Assembly (NCBI GenBank): GCA_049999725.1
Contig: JBNGIS010017979.1
Span: 46,763 to 85,646 of the forward strand
Length of the DNA stretch: 38,884 bases
Origin: Haplomitrium mnioides
Lineage: Eukaryota > Marchantiophyta > Haplomitriopsida > Calobryales
Direction: 5' to 3'
The number at the start of each line of letters is the position of its first letter. Position 1 is the first letter of the stretch. Of the stretch, positions 9,076-18,640 are shown in pieces. The notes under the pieces are model-generated. The model saw nothing but the letters and a program-made list of their open reading frames with translations. It was not told where the DNA came from and searched no databases. A program made the position numbers and the translations under genes.

Positions 9076-10528
9076 TTTAGAATGCAAGAGTTTTGAAGGT
9101 TGGATGATAAATGAAAGATTTTATCAAAATGCAAGAAATTCAAAGTGTTAAACTCTTTGCAGTTCTAGAAAACAACAGATGAAAACAGTTTGTTATAACA
9201 GAGGTTATATGTAAAAAATGGTCCCTGTTATGCTCGTTGTAGGCCAGTTGTTGATCTTGTAATATATCATAAAACAGTTGGGGATTTCAGCAATAGGCCT
9301 CCACAAGATTCCACATGTTGATGTAGCCTCTGTTTTCAAATATAGGCTGCAAAATTTGATATAATTTTCTTGAATATGCAAACTGGTTCCCTGAGTTCTT
9401 GAACGACTTAGATGTATGTTAGAACTTTTGAATATGTTTTGAGAGTATAGTGTGTTGATAAAGTAACATTGTGTATAAAGATTATAGTTATTGTCAACTT
9501 TTAGGATATCAGATTGTCTTTGAATTGTAAGGTTTTGCTTTCTTTCAAACTCAGTTTTGTGATTCTGTTAGAAATAAAGTAACTGATTGTGTAGATATCA
9601 GTACAGTTGTGATTGACAATTAGAAGCTGAATTATGAGTTGAATTAGTAAGATAAGCAAGTATATGCTCTCAAAAAACTCCAATTGATAGTTTCAGATGA
9701 ACTAGATGTGTCAATTTTTGAATTCTATAGATCTGAATGTCAAATTTGTAGGTCAAACGGTTGAATCTGAGTTCTAGAATAAAGTTTTGAAGTGATTTGA
9801 CTCAAAACATGATTCAGATATGTGAATTAGTGTTCAGAAACTGTCAATTCCATAACATAGATGTTATGCTCTATCACACAAGAAGACCTGAGTTTGAATA
9901 GGTTAGTGTGTCATCAAATCTAAGCCAAAATGGGAAAAATGAGAGTTCAGAATGATCACCAAGACCAAGTGATCATATCTGTGGTGTCAGATCTGAAAAA
10001 AAAGTAGATTTTGATGCCAAAAGATTGATTAGAAAGTTCAGAAATCTCCCCCTTCACAAGCTGTTAGGTTCGGTTGAGAAATTAGGTTCGGAAGAAAATG
10101 TATGCTTCGGTAGTTCTTATAAGCGAGCTTGGTAAACTTAGTAGCTTTGGGTAGAAATCTGGTAGGTTCGGGGAATTAAACCAGACTCGGTATTCAGTCT
10201 TGTTGCTCTAGTAGACTTAGTAGATCCGGTGTAGCATCGCAAGAGTAGCTCCCGAAATTGTCATATAGTCCCACTTCGTCTCAAAGTTGCGCCTTTCAAA
10301 CTTTCCGGCTTTACCAAATGCACTTTCAAACTTTCAATAAAATAATCAAAATATTGTCAAAATAGGGATAAGTCGACTTTGTGCCTTTCAAGAAGCTCTT
10401 GGAATAAAATAGAATAAACTCTAAAACAATGACAAAGCACTAATACAATGAATGAAAAGAGCTTTGAACTTTCAGATGTTACCGAAATCGCATTTTCAAA
10501 CTTTCGCCGAAACACCGATATGTCGTCG
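9076..10528 (-). other. Copia B leader, gag-proximal part
   Basis: About 1.45 kb between the Gag start and the embedded Gypsy LTR, with no coding signal. Bases 9198-9480 match 35519-35815 (blocks such as TGATGTAGCCTC and GTTGTTGATCTT), the Copia C leader beyond the Gypsy insertion. The part right of about 9480 has no visible counterpart in the window. Several short CAAACTTTC-like motifs occur at 10297-10505. Small ORFs here show no recognisable domain. Confidence 0.65.
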
Positions 10529-13500
10529 TGTCGCTCTCCAGCTTCAGGCCTTAACCTTTCCAGTTGCCACTTGGTCGCAGGGGAGGACAGATTCAGGGCT
10601 TTCAGGTTCTTTTCTGAGATGGCCCCTTGCCAGTTACCACTTTTAGGCTCTAAGGATTCTTTCTTTCCTTTCCAGCCTTTAATGCACCACTCACTCTCTT
10701 CGCTTGGTACTCAAGTCAATCAATCAATCATACATTCCAGGTCCACATTCATAACCCCCAGCTTATCTTCGTGTAATTCCTTCACTTTATTTCAAGGGCT
10801 CGAGGACTCAGACCTTGCCCCCCTGAATTGTGCTTGGGATAGAGTGTGCTTGTGGTCTGCACCAAAGAACAATACAAAAGGTCTGGACTTCCCCTCTCGG
10901 AGTTGTCGCAGAACTGGTACAACTGCTCCTAACAATTCTAGGATGGACTAATTCCTAAGCTATACCACCAGCTCAGAAACAGAGAGCATTCGCCCCCAGG
11001 AATTCAGATTTGTGTCAAGGGATTGGACTCCCCCTTCAAGCTATCCCAAAGTTTGCTCAACTGTCATGTTGTGGCCTAATCCAAATGTCTCTTGAATGCA
11101 AATGCTGAATGCAAATCTAACTACACACAAATACACAAAGACATATATACTATGTACTGCAAGAAGAAACAGAGTCCTTGAAGGCCCTCTGGTCTGCTCC
11201 AACGACTGATACTTCCCTTCTGAATCACTGGCCGCCTTCCGACCCTCAAACCAACTCCCACCCACGAACCCCTCTCCAGATAGTCTTTTTTACTTCCCTC
11301 GCGAGAAGCCCTGAATTTACTTCCTCAGGCTAGGAAGAGAGTTTCTTTCACCCCCACCTCTGGGAGGCAGCCTTCCCGACTGCAGGTAGCCCACTCCACT
11401 CCGAGCCTTGAAGAGTCTTACCACGCAGTGCGCGGGCACTAACGTAGCCCCCCTCTCGCAGCTCCACTTGAAGAATCACACCAGGGTGTACTCCGAACAC
11501 CTTAGGCTGATGCACTCGCACAAAGAATCACCGAGACGACTCCAAGCTCCTCACTTGGCAGCCCCTCCTTAGTTCTCGGTCTGGTCAGAATCCCTTCGAG
11601 CTAATGTATCGGCTTACCTCCGCTCTGGTCCACCGGTAAGGACGAGTTCACCTGGATCGCCCGAGCACCCAGAGCTCCTCACTCTGCGATTCTCGACGCC
11701 CCTCCAGTCCACCTCTGAATCCCCCTGGCCCCTTAGAACTAGTTCACCCGCTTCACGATAGCTCCTCACTGAACTCTCGCCCCAGCCTTACCATGCGTGA
11801 TTCCCTGCTTCGAGGTCGCTGTCACAGCCTCCAATCGCTCGTGCATCAACCCCTCACTCTGCGTAATGACCCCTGGTATACTCTCCCTGGAGCGCGCGTG
11901 CCCCTGCCACCTATTCTTGATCAAGATAGACACGCTCCTCTTCGCTGGACTTCTCGGCAGGTTTTCTCGTTAGTAACCGTTTCTTGAGAAGCTGCCACCT
12001 ATCGGTCAACCCGCGTTTCACGGGTATTAGTTGAAGCATTCAGGATTAAGGAAGATTTTTGGAGAACTCTTGGCTGAACCCTGCGTTCGATTCGTAGTGC
12101 TCTCTTTTGCAAGTTTGCGATCAAGATCGCCTCGCCGTTTGGACGCCTCAGCAATCCCGTCACAATCTTGGTTCGATTCCCTTGAAGCCTCAGTTCGAGC
12201 GCAGACCCGAAGTAGTTGTCGAGGAGGTCTTCCCACAGAGAAATCCAAAGACATTTGCTTGGGATAGGATTGGATTCGTAGGTCGACCCCGTAGATTGGC
12301 CAACCGTCGCATCTCACGGGCAGATTCCTAGTTTTTCCTTGATTCTCCTCATTGCCATGCTCCCATGATCACCCGCAGACCCCCGCAAGCTGTCGTGCTT
12401 CCGCAAGAGCTCACGAACCCCCGCCAACTACCACGTGCCCGCAACTCCACTAGAACCGCGCCATCAATCACCAAAACTTCGCCGTCGCGCTCGGGACACC
12501 ACAGGTCGCCACGTCTCCGCGAACTCCCTCGGAACAACGCCGTCGCTCTTCGGAATCTCGCCATCTCCCTTGGAACACCACAGGTCGTCACGTATCCTGC
12601 CTTCCACGTCATCTCCACAGCGCCATCCGCCGCCGCCCCGCAAAGGGGTAGGCGGACCATCGCATTGACTAGACTCTGCATTTGACCCGCGCTGACCATG
12701 GGAATCCCTCGGACCACCTCCGGTCGCCACGTCATCCGTCACAGCGCCGTCCAACGCCGCCCCGCAGAGGGGTAGGCGGACCAACGCCTTGACTAGCTTC
12801 CGCAGTTGACTTGCGCTGACCTCTTTCGCGGATGCCACGTCATCCGCCAAACAAATCCTTCACTGAGTAAGAACAGTACCTTTCATCGCCGCTTCCGATC
12901 CCGCTCGCAATAAGAACTGAGGCTTCCAATCGCTAACTCCTTGCTCCGCTTGATATAGGAACCATGGCACATTCCCCATTGATCCCCTTCAAGCTTTCAG
13001 CGTGCCCCGTCAAACTTTCCCACTTGTCCTTGCCGGATCAGTGATAGATCGCCCCTTCAATAATTCCCTCTTTGCTCCTTGGTTGGCCTCCTCCACGGAA
13101 CCCTGTTAAGCGGGCTCCCCACGTCGGAAGAAAGCTCGGAACCCACTTAATCGGGTTCCCCAGTTAGGGAGGCGTAATCACGTTAACCCTTTCAGCCCCG
13201 CTACCTTTCCGTGACAACCTTCGGGCCTCCTCGAGCAGCCACCTCATCCGTGGAATCCCCTGAAGCGCTCTGGAGACGCCACGTTTCCGTGGAATCTTTC
13301 AGAGCCCCCAGAGAGCTCCACGTTTCCGCTAAGACCTGTGCCTTCCACAAGAAGGGTCGGACCCTCGTAGAGTGCGCTCACGCCTGCAGGATTGAGGCGT
13401 CCCCCTCTCCCTGGCCTAGCTTGCTCTTGCGACGACCCCGACTCCTCGTTCCTCCCTTGATCCTTGCACCTGATGTGTGGCCGCTGCAAGCAATGTCCGC

Positions 13501-13849
13501 GGTCTGCCTCTCCCTCAAGTGTCTTCAGAGTTCTTCGTTGAAGTCCCGCTCTTCCTCCTCCGATCGCTCTGCCTTAGGTGGCCATTCCTTTCTCCTCGCG
13601 GGGATCGCCTCTTGCGTTCTGATGATACTTTCAGGTTCCCCTCTGCCTTCGTCGAATTTGAGTGGCGCCCTCCCTTCCTTCTCCGCTATCACTGCATCCT
13701 CTTCCTCGGATCAGACGTTCTGCTCTTAATTGTTGATTGAGGTCATTCCGCTGCGTCCAAGGTACCTTTACACTTACAAAGGGCTATTGTGCCAATGCCA
13801 CTCCCGATTTCCCGAATTCCATCTTAGTGCCCCAAATCAATGGCTGACA
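10529..13849 (-). repeat. Gypsy LTR (LTR5), minus orientation, inside Copia B leader
   Basis: About 3.3 kb matching the reverse complement of the long Gypsy LTRs further right. The LTR start on the minus strand (TGTCAGCC) is at 13849, and the adjoining 70 bases parallel 21782-21850. The LTR end (GCGACA on the minus strand) is at 10529, preceded by the conserved GAGATGGCCCC block (plus strand 10614-10624). It resembles LTR4 (35929-38884) more than LTR1-3, for example the pair of GGGGCGG-type blocks and the GCAGGTAGCCCACTC segment near 11380. No Gypsy internal sequence adjoins it, so it is probably a solo LTR. I could not find a clear TSD. Confidence 0.85.
12605..12822 (-). repeat. 123-bp tandem duplication in LTR5
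   Basis: Two imperfect units with a 123-bp period. Each runs from CACGTCATC through ACAGCGCC, a CCCCGC(A/G)(A/G)AGGGG block, GTAGGCGGACCA and TTGACTAG to GCGCTGACC. The first begins at 12605, the second at 12728. LTR4 carries a related single block near 37230-37265. The CCCC...GGGG core could form a short hairpin. Confidence 0.75.
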
Positions 13850-14634
13850 CGTTGCTTCGAAAAGGTATTTCGAACTTTCAGAAAACACTCCATCACACCC
13901 CTTCGAACTTTCATACTGTACTATCAAAACAGTGAAGGATCACCATTTCACTGCCAATAGTCACTTCTCTTGATTCAAACTTTCATAAAAGTCGAATTTC
14001 GAGCTTTTGCCAGCGTCGAACTTTCAACTTTCTTCAAATCTGAAACGGTGATAGATCACCACTTCCACTCCTTGGTGACCTTTTGAAAAGCCTTGATCTA
14101 CAACAAAACATTGATATATCTCTAATTTGGCATTTCTTCCTCTTTGATTTTAAATTCTTCCTCAAAATTTCAGCATTTAAAATCTGGCGATTTCTCACTC
14201 GATTCTTCACCAAGTCCTTCAATTTGAGTCGCTACGTGATCAAGATCAAATTGCGCTTCTCCTTCTCATGAATTTGATCTAAAATTTGTCATAGTTGATG
14301 AAGAATGTCTGAAAACTTGAAATGTGCAATCTGGATGAGAGCTGAGCCAATTCTTCATGAAAACTTCTAATTCTTCTTTGGGAAGGATCGCCTCCCCTGA
14401 GCGACCTCGATTCTTTCTTCAGAAGACTCCAATTTTGCTTGAATGCTTCAAAATTTCTGAATTTCTCCCTATTGTTCAAGAGATCCTCTTCTCTCAATAT
14501 AATATAAGTATTATATGGGGAATAAAAAGGAAAAACTTTTTTTTGTTTGTTTTTTTTTGAAAAATAAATATTTTGAAAAATTATTGAAATTTTTTTCTTA
14601 AAATATTTGAAAAATATATAGATCAAATATAGAA
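13850..14634 (-). other. Copia B leader, PBS-proximal part
   Basis: About 790 bases between the embedded Gypsy LTR and the PBS. It contains five CGAACTTTC/CAAACTTTC-type motifs (13871, 13904, 13976, 14017, 14025), like the other side of LTR5. The last 150 bases are very AT-rich with long T and A runs (14535-14620). No protein motif was found in any frame. It may be leader sequence or decayed repeat that entered with LTR5. Confidence 0.5.
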
Positions 14635-14648
14635 CAGTGCTTATAACG
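14635..14648 (-). promoter_or_regulatory. Copia B primer binding site (decayed)
   Basis: Next to the 5' LTR the minus strand reads CGTTATAAGCACTG. This is close to the GTTATCAG-type sequence that follows the 5' LTR in many plant Copia elements. The position is right, and the mismatches fit decay. The tRNA was not assigned. Confidence 0.5.
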
Positions 14649-14917
14649 TGTTGGAAAACAAGCCCATTAGCTCATGCATAGGATGTGAGGAATGTGGCAA
14701 CAATCATCTAAGCAAATCTCCAATCTTCTTCTCCTTCTCTTCTCTCACTTCATGCTCATCTCTCTCATGTAATAATCATCATAATACAAAGTACAAAGGA
14801 TAGGATATGCTAATCTCATAGGATTAGCACTAACCCTTATCCTAATCCTACACTCTAATCATAGGTTAAGGACTAATGATCTATTAGCCTAATCATCTTA
14901 CTACATGCATTACAACA
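14649..14917 (-). repeat. Copia B 5' LTR
   Basis: A 269-bp copy of 4158-4420, in the same orientation, starting TGTTGG and ending TACAACA on the plus strand. It lies at the Gag-proximal end of the minus-strand element, so it is the 5' LTR. It is roughly 98 percent identical to its partner by eye. Confidence 0.95.
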
Positions 14918-14922
14918 ATTTG
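14918..14922. repeat. Right target site duplication of Copia B (ATTTG)
   Basis: ATTTG follows the right LTR and pairs with GTTTG before the left LTR (4153-4157), with one mismatch. Confidence 0.65.
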
Positions 14923-14926
14923 CCTA

Positions 14927-15127
14927 TTGACGATAATTGAGATCTCAAAGGTAGGCTGGAAAGGCTCACATGAAAGGACTGTAAAGATTGCAACTATTGA
15001 GTTTGTTGGTCCGGCTATTGCAAAGATCAAACCTGTCCTTTTCAATGAACAGAAGTTAAATGTTGGCATGTATGTCGTCTTTCATGGAGCATCTACTCGT
15101 GTGGGCTGTCAAGGTGGTGTGAAATGA
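14927..15127 (+). other. Small ORF of unknown nature, possible exon fragment
   Basis: A 67-codon open frame beginning at a TTG and running to TGA. The peptide has well-mixed composition (TVKIATIEFVGPAIAKIKPV, then NVGMYVVFHGAS) and is not low-complexity. No ATG begins it; in the sequence the frame continues left into the Copia B LTR, so any original start lay on the other side of the insertion. I do not recognise a family. It could be a piece of a host gene, or chance. Confidence 0.25.
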
Positions 15128-15211
15128 TGAAGGGTTACCAATGCTTTTCTCACCTTGTCACAAATCTTAAGAAACAAAGAAACAAACATTCAACCTATGA
15201 AGTATTCATGC

Positions 15212-15523
15212 TTAAATAGATACTCTCGGGCAGTAAAAATCTTTGGTGTCATCATTCGCACAATCGTGCAGAATATGTTTACAGTAATTCTCAGTATCGT
15301 AGTTCTCACCACACCCTTGGTCTTCAAAAAACGCCTGGCGAAAGCAATTGCATTGGTATGAGCAGAGGTTGTAGGCCATCACCATATGACATCCATGAGA
15401 ATCAATCTGGAAGCAGATCAGTCCATCGTTGTAAGCTTGTAATTCTGACTGGTTTCTATGAATCATATGATCGAAGTCTGAGGTGACTATGCTAGAAGTT
15501 GCAGGGTTGACTTTGTTTCCTTC
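15212..15523 (-). CDS. Cysteine-rich small ORF, unknown, possible terminal exon
   Basis: A minus-strand frame, open from 15523 to a TAA at 15212-15214. It has 103 codons, or 84 from the first Met at 15466. It carries nine Cys with varied spacing (DGLICFQIDSHGCHMVM, NLCSYQCNCF, QGCGENY, YCKHILHDC, DFYCPRVSI) and balanced acidic and aromatic residues. The frame begins right after an AG at 15524-15525, which could be a splice acceptor (CACCTAG), so it might be a last exon. No signal peptide or known domain is seen within the frame. It lies in the 1.4-kb stretch free of obvious transposons. The function is unknown and it may not be a gene. Confidence 0.3.
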   Translation of the reverse strand, partial: EGNKVNPATSSIVTSDFDHMIHRNQSELQAYNDGLICFQIDSHGCHMVMAYNLCSYQCNCFRQAFFEDQGCGENYDTENYCKHILHDCANDDTKDFYCPRVSI

Positions 15524-15863
15524 CTAGGTGAATGTTACAGTTCCAGTGAACGTCCAATAAAAACCATACGAAAAGGCGCAAGATTTATAAAAACTATGCA
15601 ACATATCCGACTAGAAAAATGCGAAAACGGGACATTGCAAGAGTAGCAAGGAGGAGAAGGAGAAGAAGAAGAGAAAACAGTGAGCAGGTGATATAATGAT
15701 CAAGTCTTGGATGAGAGAAAAAAAAATGTATGAAAGGAGTGAGATGTGGAAAGAAAGGAAGAGGAGACATTTGTAAAGCAAAGAGAAAGAGAGAGGAGAT
15801 GTTGGAGGAATGGAATGGGATGAGATGGAAGTGGAGGAATGAAAGGAGGCGGGGCTGATCCTT

Positions 15864-15965
15864 GGATTGGACATTGTAGCATCGCCAACGCTGGATGGCA
15901 TAGTGTTGGCGTGAGGATTGGACGTTGTGGTATTGCCAACGCTGGCTGGCTCAGTGTCAGCGTGA
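15864..15965. repeat. 51-bp tandem duplication
   Basis: Two adjacent 51-bp units, 15864-15914 and 15915-15965. Both begin GGATTGGAC and contain GCCAACGCTGG and end GCGTGA. They differ at about nine positions. In the minus-strand frame they would encode a 17-residue repeat (HADTEPASVGNTTTSNP / HANTMPSSVGDATMSNP). The period is a multiple of three, but no gene is established here. Confidence 0.8.
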
Positions 15966-16323
15966 TGAGAGAGGGGGTCAAAAACACACATTGACAGACA
16001 ACATGAGACTCGGTCCAGTCTTCCCTCGCAAATAACTCAATGAAGCTATTAATAGAAAGATGAGGTGGGCTCTATTATTAGTATGTGGTCTTTGGAGATG
16101 ACTGAATTTCTATATATTCTATGCAATTTTCAATGGGAAAAGTTTGGTCCACAATGGTTTCTTCTCTTGTCTTGAAGATTACATCCATGTTCAAACACAA
16201 CACAAATATACAAATTCTATTCTTTTGCTAAGGACATCTATGTTTGTGTGAATTACTATGAAACATAACTTAGTGACTTGACACATCAAAGGCATACAAG
16301 TTTTCCATGAACAAACAAAAAAA
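15966..16323. other. Unassigned AT-rich spacer
   Basis: About 360 bases between the 51-bp duplication and the Copia C LTR. I see no coding frame, repeat or regulatory motif that I can support. It ends in an A-rich stretch next to the LTR. Confidence 0.4.
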
Positions 16324-16621
16324 TGTTGAGCATTAGGCTCATTAGCTCATGCAATACAAATGAAGAATGTGGAAACATGTGAAGTAGAAACATATGAGGT
16401 ACAAGCATGTTAATCAATTATCAACTTTTCTTCTCCTTCTCTTCTCTCTCCTCAATGTCTCAATCTCATATATCTCATAATGTACAAAGGTAATAGGAAT
16501 GTAAGATAATATGCTAATCATATGGGATTAGCACTAACCCTAATCCTAATCATAGAGTCTAATCATAAGTTACGGACTAATGCTATATTCGCCTAATCAT
16601 CTTACTAAATGTATTATAATA
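16324..16621 (-). repeat. Copia C 3' LTR
   Basis: About 298 bp, starting TGTTGAG and ending TATTATAATA on the plus strand. It shares blocks with the Copia B LTR (CATTAGCTCATGCA, CTTCTCCTTCTCTTCTCTC, GCCTAATCATCTTACTA) but is clearly diverged. The terminal CA has become TA, so the CAACA end seen in Copia B is lost through transitions. Confidence 0.9.
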
Positions 16622-16631
16622 CTCCCCCTTA
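16622..16631 (-). promoter_or_regulatory. Copia C polypurine tract
   Basis: The minus strand reads TAAGGGGGAG next to the 3' LTR, the same purine tract as in Copia B. Confidence 0.85.
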
Positions 16632-16788
16632 GTTATAACATGGGGAATGTTGTAGCCACACGTAAGATAGATATGAAACCTATGAGAAAATACTACCAAC
16701 ACTCCAAAATAAACCCATATGCAATATAAAGTTGTTGCCTCATTAAAACCCTCTCATACTCTAACAAGGGAAAGAGTACAACCACCAT
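16632..16788 (-). other. Copia C 3' untranslated region
   Basis: Matches 4430-4587 of Copia B, including the GTAGCCACACGTAAGA and CATTAAAACCCTCTCATA blocks. It is non-coding. Confidence 0.6.
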
Positions 16789-17540
16789 TTATATATGGAT
16801 ATAGAAGTCATATAGTGACCAAAAGAGAGAAGTAATAATAAGAAAATCAACTATAGACCAAATAGATAATCTGAAAATGATGGTCATATGAAACTTGAAA
16901 ACGATACCATGAGCGGAGAATACAATATAAAGATATATCATAGATAAAAATAATGATATCGACAAGAAAATAAAAGAATAGTCAATGAAGTCATGACAAT
17001 AAAGTCGACAATCTTCGTAAACCAAGTAGATGACAAAAATGTTAATGTAGTGTCGGAGGTAAACCCTTTGTTAATATATTGGCAATATTCTCCTTACTAG
17101 AGATAACTTGCACAGAAATAATGTAATCAAGCTGCTCATGAGTGAAGAAAAACTTTGGAGCGATGTGTTTTATACGGTCTCCTTTAATAAATCCCTTTGA
17201 AACCTCTTATACATATGCCAAGTTGTCTTCAAAAATAACAGTAGGGTCAGATATACAAGGCAAACCACAATGCAAATAAACATGATCAAGAATACTTCAT
17301 AGGTATATGCACTCCCTACTAGCTTCATACAGAGCAATGATCCCTGCATGGTTTGAGGATGTACAAGTCGAAGTCTGCTTTGTACATTTCCATGATATAG
17401 TTGTAGAGCCATATAGGAATACATAACCAGTTTGAGATTTAGCATTATCAAGATCCAAAAGGTATCCTGCATCTGCATAACCGGTAAGGATTTGATGAGT
17501 ATTATTTGGGAAAAATAGTTCTATATCAATTGTGCCTTAT
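16789..17540 (-). pseudogene. Copia C RNase H and Pol C-terminus
   Basis: The RNase H frame (about 17309-17490) starts GYADAGYLLDLDNAKSQTGY with the catalytic Asp and continues SWKCTKQTSTCTSSNHAGII. The expected catalytic Glu after NHA is Gly here, whereas Copia B keeps Glu. A stop follows ECIYL. The tail toward 16789 is a shifted, hydrophobic-looking frame parallel to the Copia B tail. The enzyme would be inactive even without the stops. Confidence 0.83.
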
Positions 17541-18640
17541 AAGCACTTGAAAATAGGTTTGATACCATTCCAATGCCTTATAGTAGGTTGTGAACTATGT
17601 CTTGCAAGCAAGTTCACGGCAAAGGAAATATCAGGGCATGTTTGATTAGCAAGATACATAAGAGCTCCTATAGTTGAGAGATATGGTATCTTAGATCCAA
17701 GGATTGGCTCTATGTCTTTTTGTTTTCGAAAAATATCTTTGTCTTTGTCTAGTGATCTTATCTCCATAGAGGATGTGACTAGATGAGATTTATCCATATT
17801 GAATTTTTTAAGAATTTTCTTAGTATAAGTACTCTAATGCATCAATATGCCATCATCGAGATACTAAAATTGTAATCCTAAACAATATTTGGTCTTACCA
17901 ATATCCTTCATATCAAAAATCTTCCTAAGCATATAAATACTATGCTCAAGTAAGGATTGGTGACCAAAAAGGTTTATATCATCAACATATAATGCGATAA
18001 TTATAAATTCTTTGTCAACATTCTTGATGAATAAACTTGGTGCAATGTCATCAAAGTGAAAACCTATGGCTATCATCTCCTCATGAAATCTTTGATACCA
18101 TATTCAACCACTCTACTTTAGTCTATAAATAGATCAAAGTATCTGGACTACATATCCACCTTTGGCCAGAGGCATAGATTGATGTATAAGGGAACTATAG
18201 GTCTTTTCTCCCCAAAGTGCATCTTATGGACTATAGGTGTAAATAAACCCAATACTACCACCACTGGGTGTACTGATGGTTGATGGTAAATAGGTAGATG
18301 GGTCAATAAATGGTTTACGCTTAGTGACATTTTCCTTTTGAATATGATAGATATTCCTTGCAATAGGCTATGGGGGAGCTTTCATATAGATTTGGGTATC
18401 TAGAAGCCCATATAGGTATGTTGTCACAACAACCATATGATGTGTATTGGGCTCATGTCCTAGAGAAAAGCCTACTAGGAACCAATATGTGATAGCATTT
18501 ATAACTATGGCGTATGTGAGATCGTACTCTCTTCTAGGTATCTGTGTATAGCCTTTGGCTACAAGGTGTGCCTTATATCTGACAATTTTGCCTTTTTCAT
18601 TTTGCTTCTTGACAAAGTTCCACCTATATCCTATTAAATT
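17541..18640 (-). pseudogene. Copia C reverse transcriptase (RVT_2)
   Basis: Has AIGFHFDDIAPSLFIKNVDK and an intact YVDD box at 17978-17989, then FDMKDIGKTKYCLGLQF. A separate frame (17537-17797) carries LDKDKDIFRKQKDIEPILG and CPDISFAVNLLARHSSQPT. Frames change near 18100 and near 18360. The additional segment between IYMKAP and the WYQRF region, seen also in Copia B, is present at about 18140-18380. Several stops occur. Confidence 0.86.

Larger units (their letters stand above)
4158..14917 (-). mobile_element. Copia B: full-span, defective Ty1/Copia element
   Basis: A minus-strand Copia element of about 10.8 kb. Two LTRs in direct orientation (4158-4420 and 14649-14917) begin TGTTGG and end TACAACA, and differ at only a few positions. 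The flanking pentamers are GTTTG (4153-4157) and ATTTG (14918-14922), a TSD with one transition. A polypurine tract adjoins the left LTR and a decayed PBS adjoins the right one. Gag-pol occupies 4588-9075. The remainder is an unusually long leader with a Gypsy LTR inside it (10529-13849). Multiple stops, at least two frameshifts and a deletion over the zinc knuckle and protease active site make it non-autonomous. Confidence 0.92.

Noticed and set aside
12365-13740. Several long overlapping ORFs on both strands (for example 13211-13729 plus, 12464-12850 minus) as host genes
   Set aside because: They lie inside the GC-rich part of a Gypsy LTR (LTR5). Frames overlap on both strands, the peptides are Arg/Ser/Pro-rich with no domain, and the homologous LTR4 does not keep the frames. 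They are a composition effect.
15130-15210. tRNA or small RNA gene in the transposon-free stretch
   Set aside because: I looked for conserved tRNA box sequences and a cloverleaf and saw none there or elsewhere in the window. No rRNA-like or CRISPR-like pattern was found either.
16789-17025. Hydrophobic ORF resembling a membrane protein (also 4542-4826)
   Set aside because: These are AT-rich frames covering the end of Copia Pol and its 3' region, in parallel in both elements. The apparent membrane segments come from T-rich DNA.
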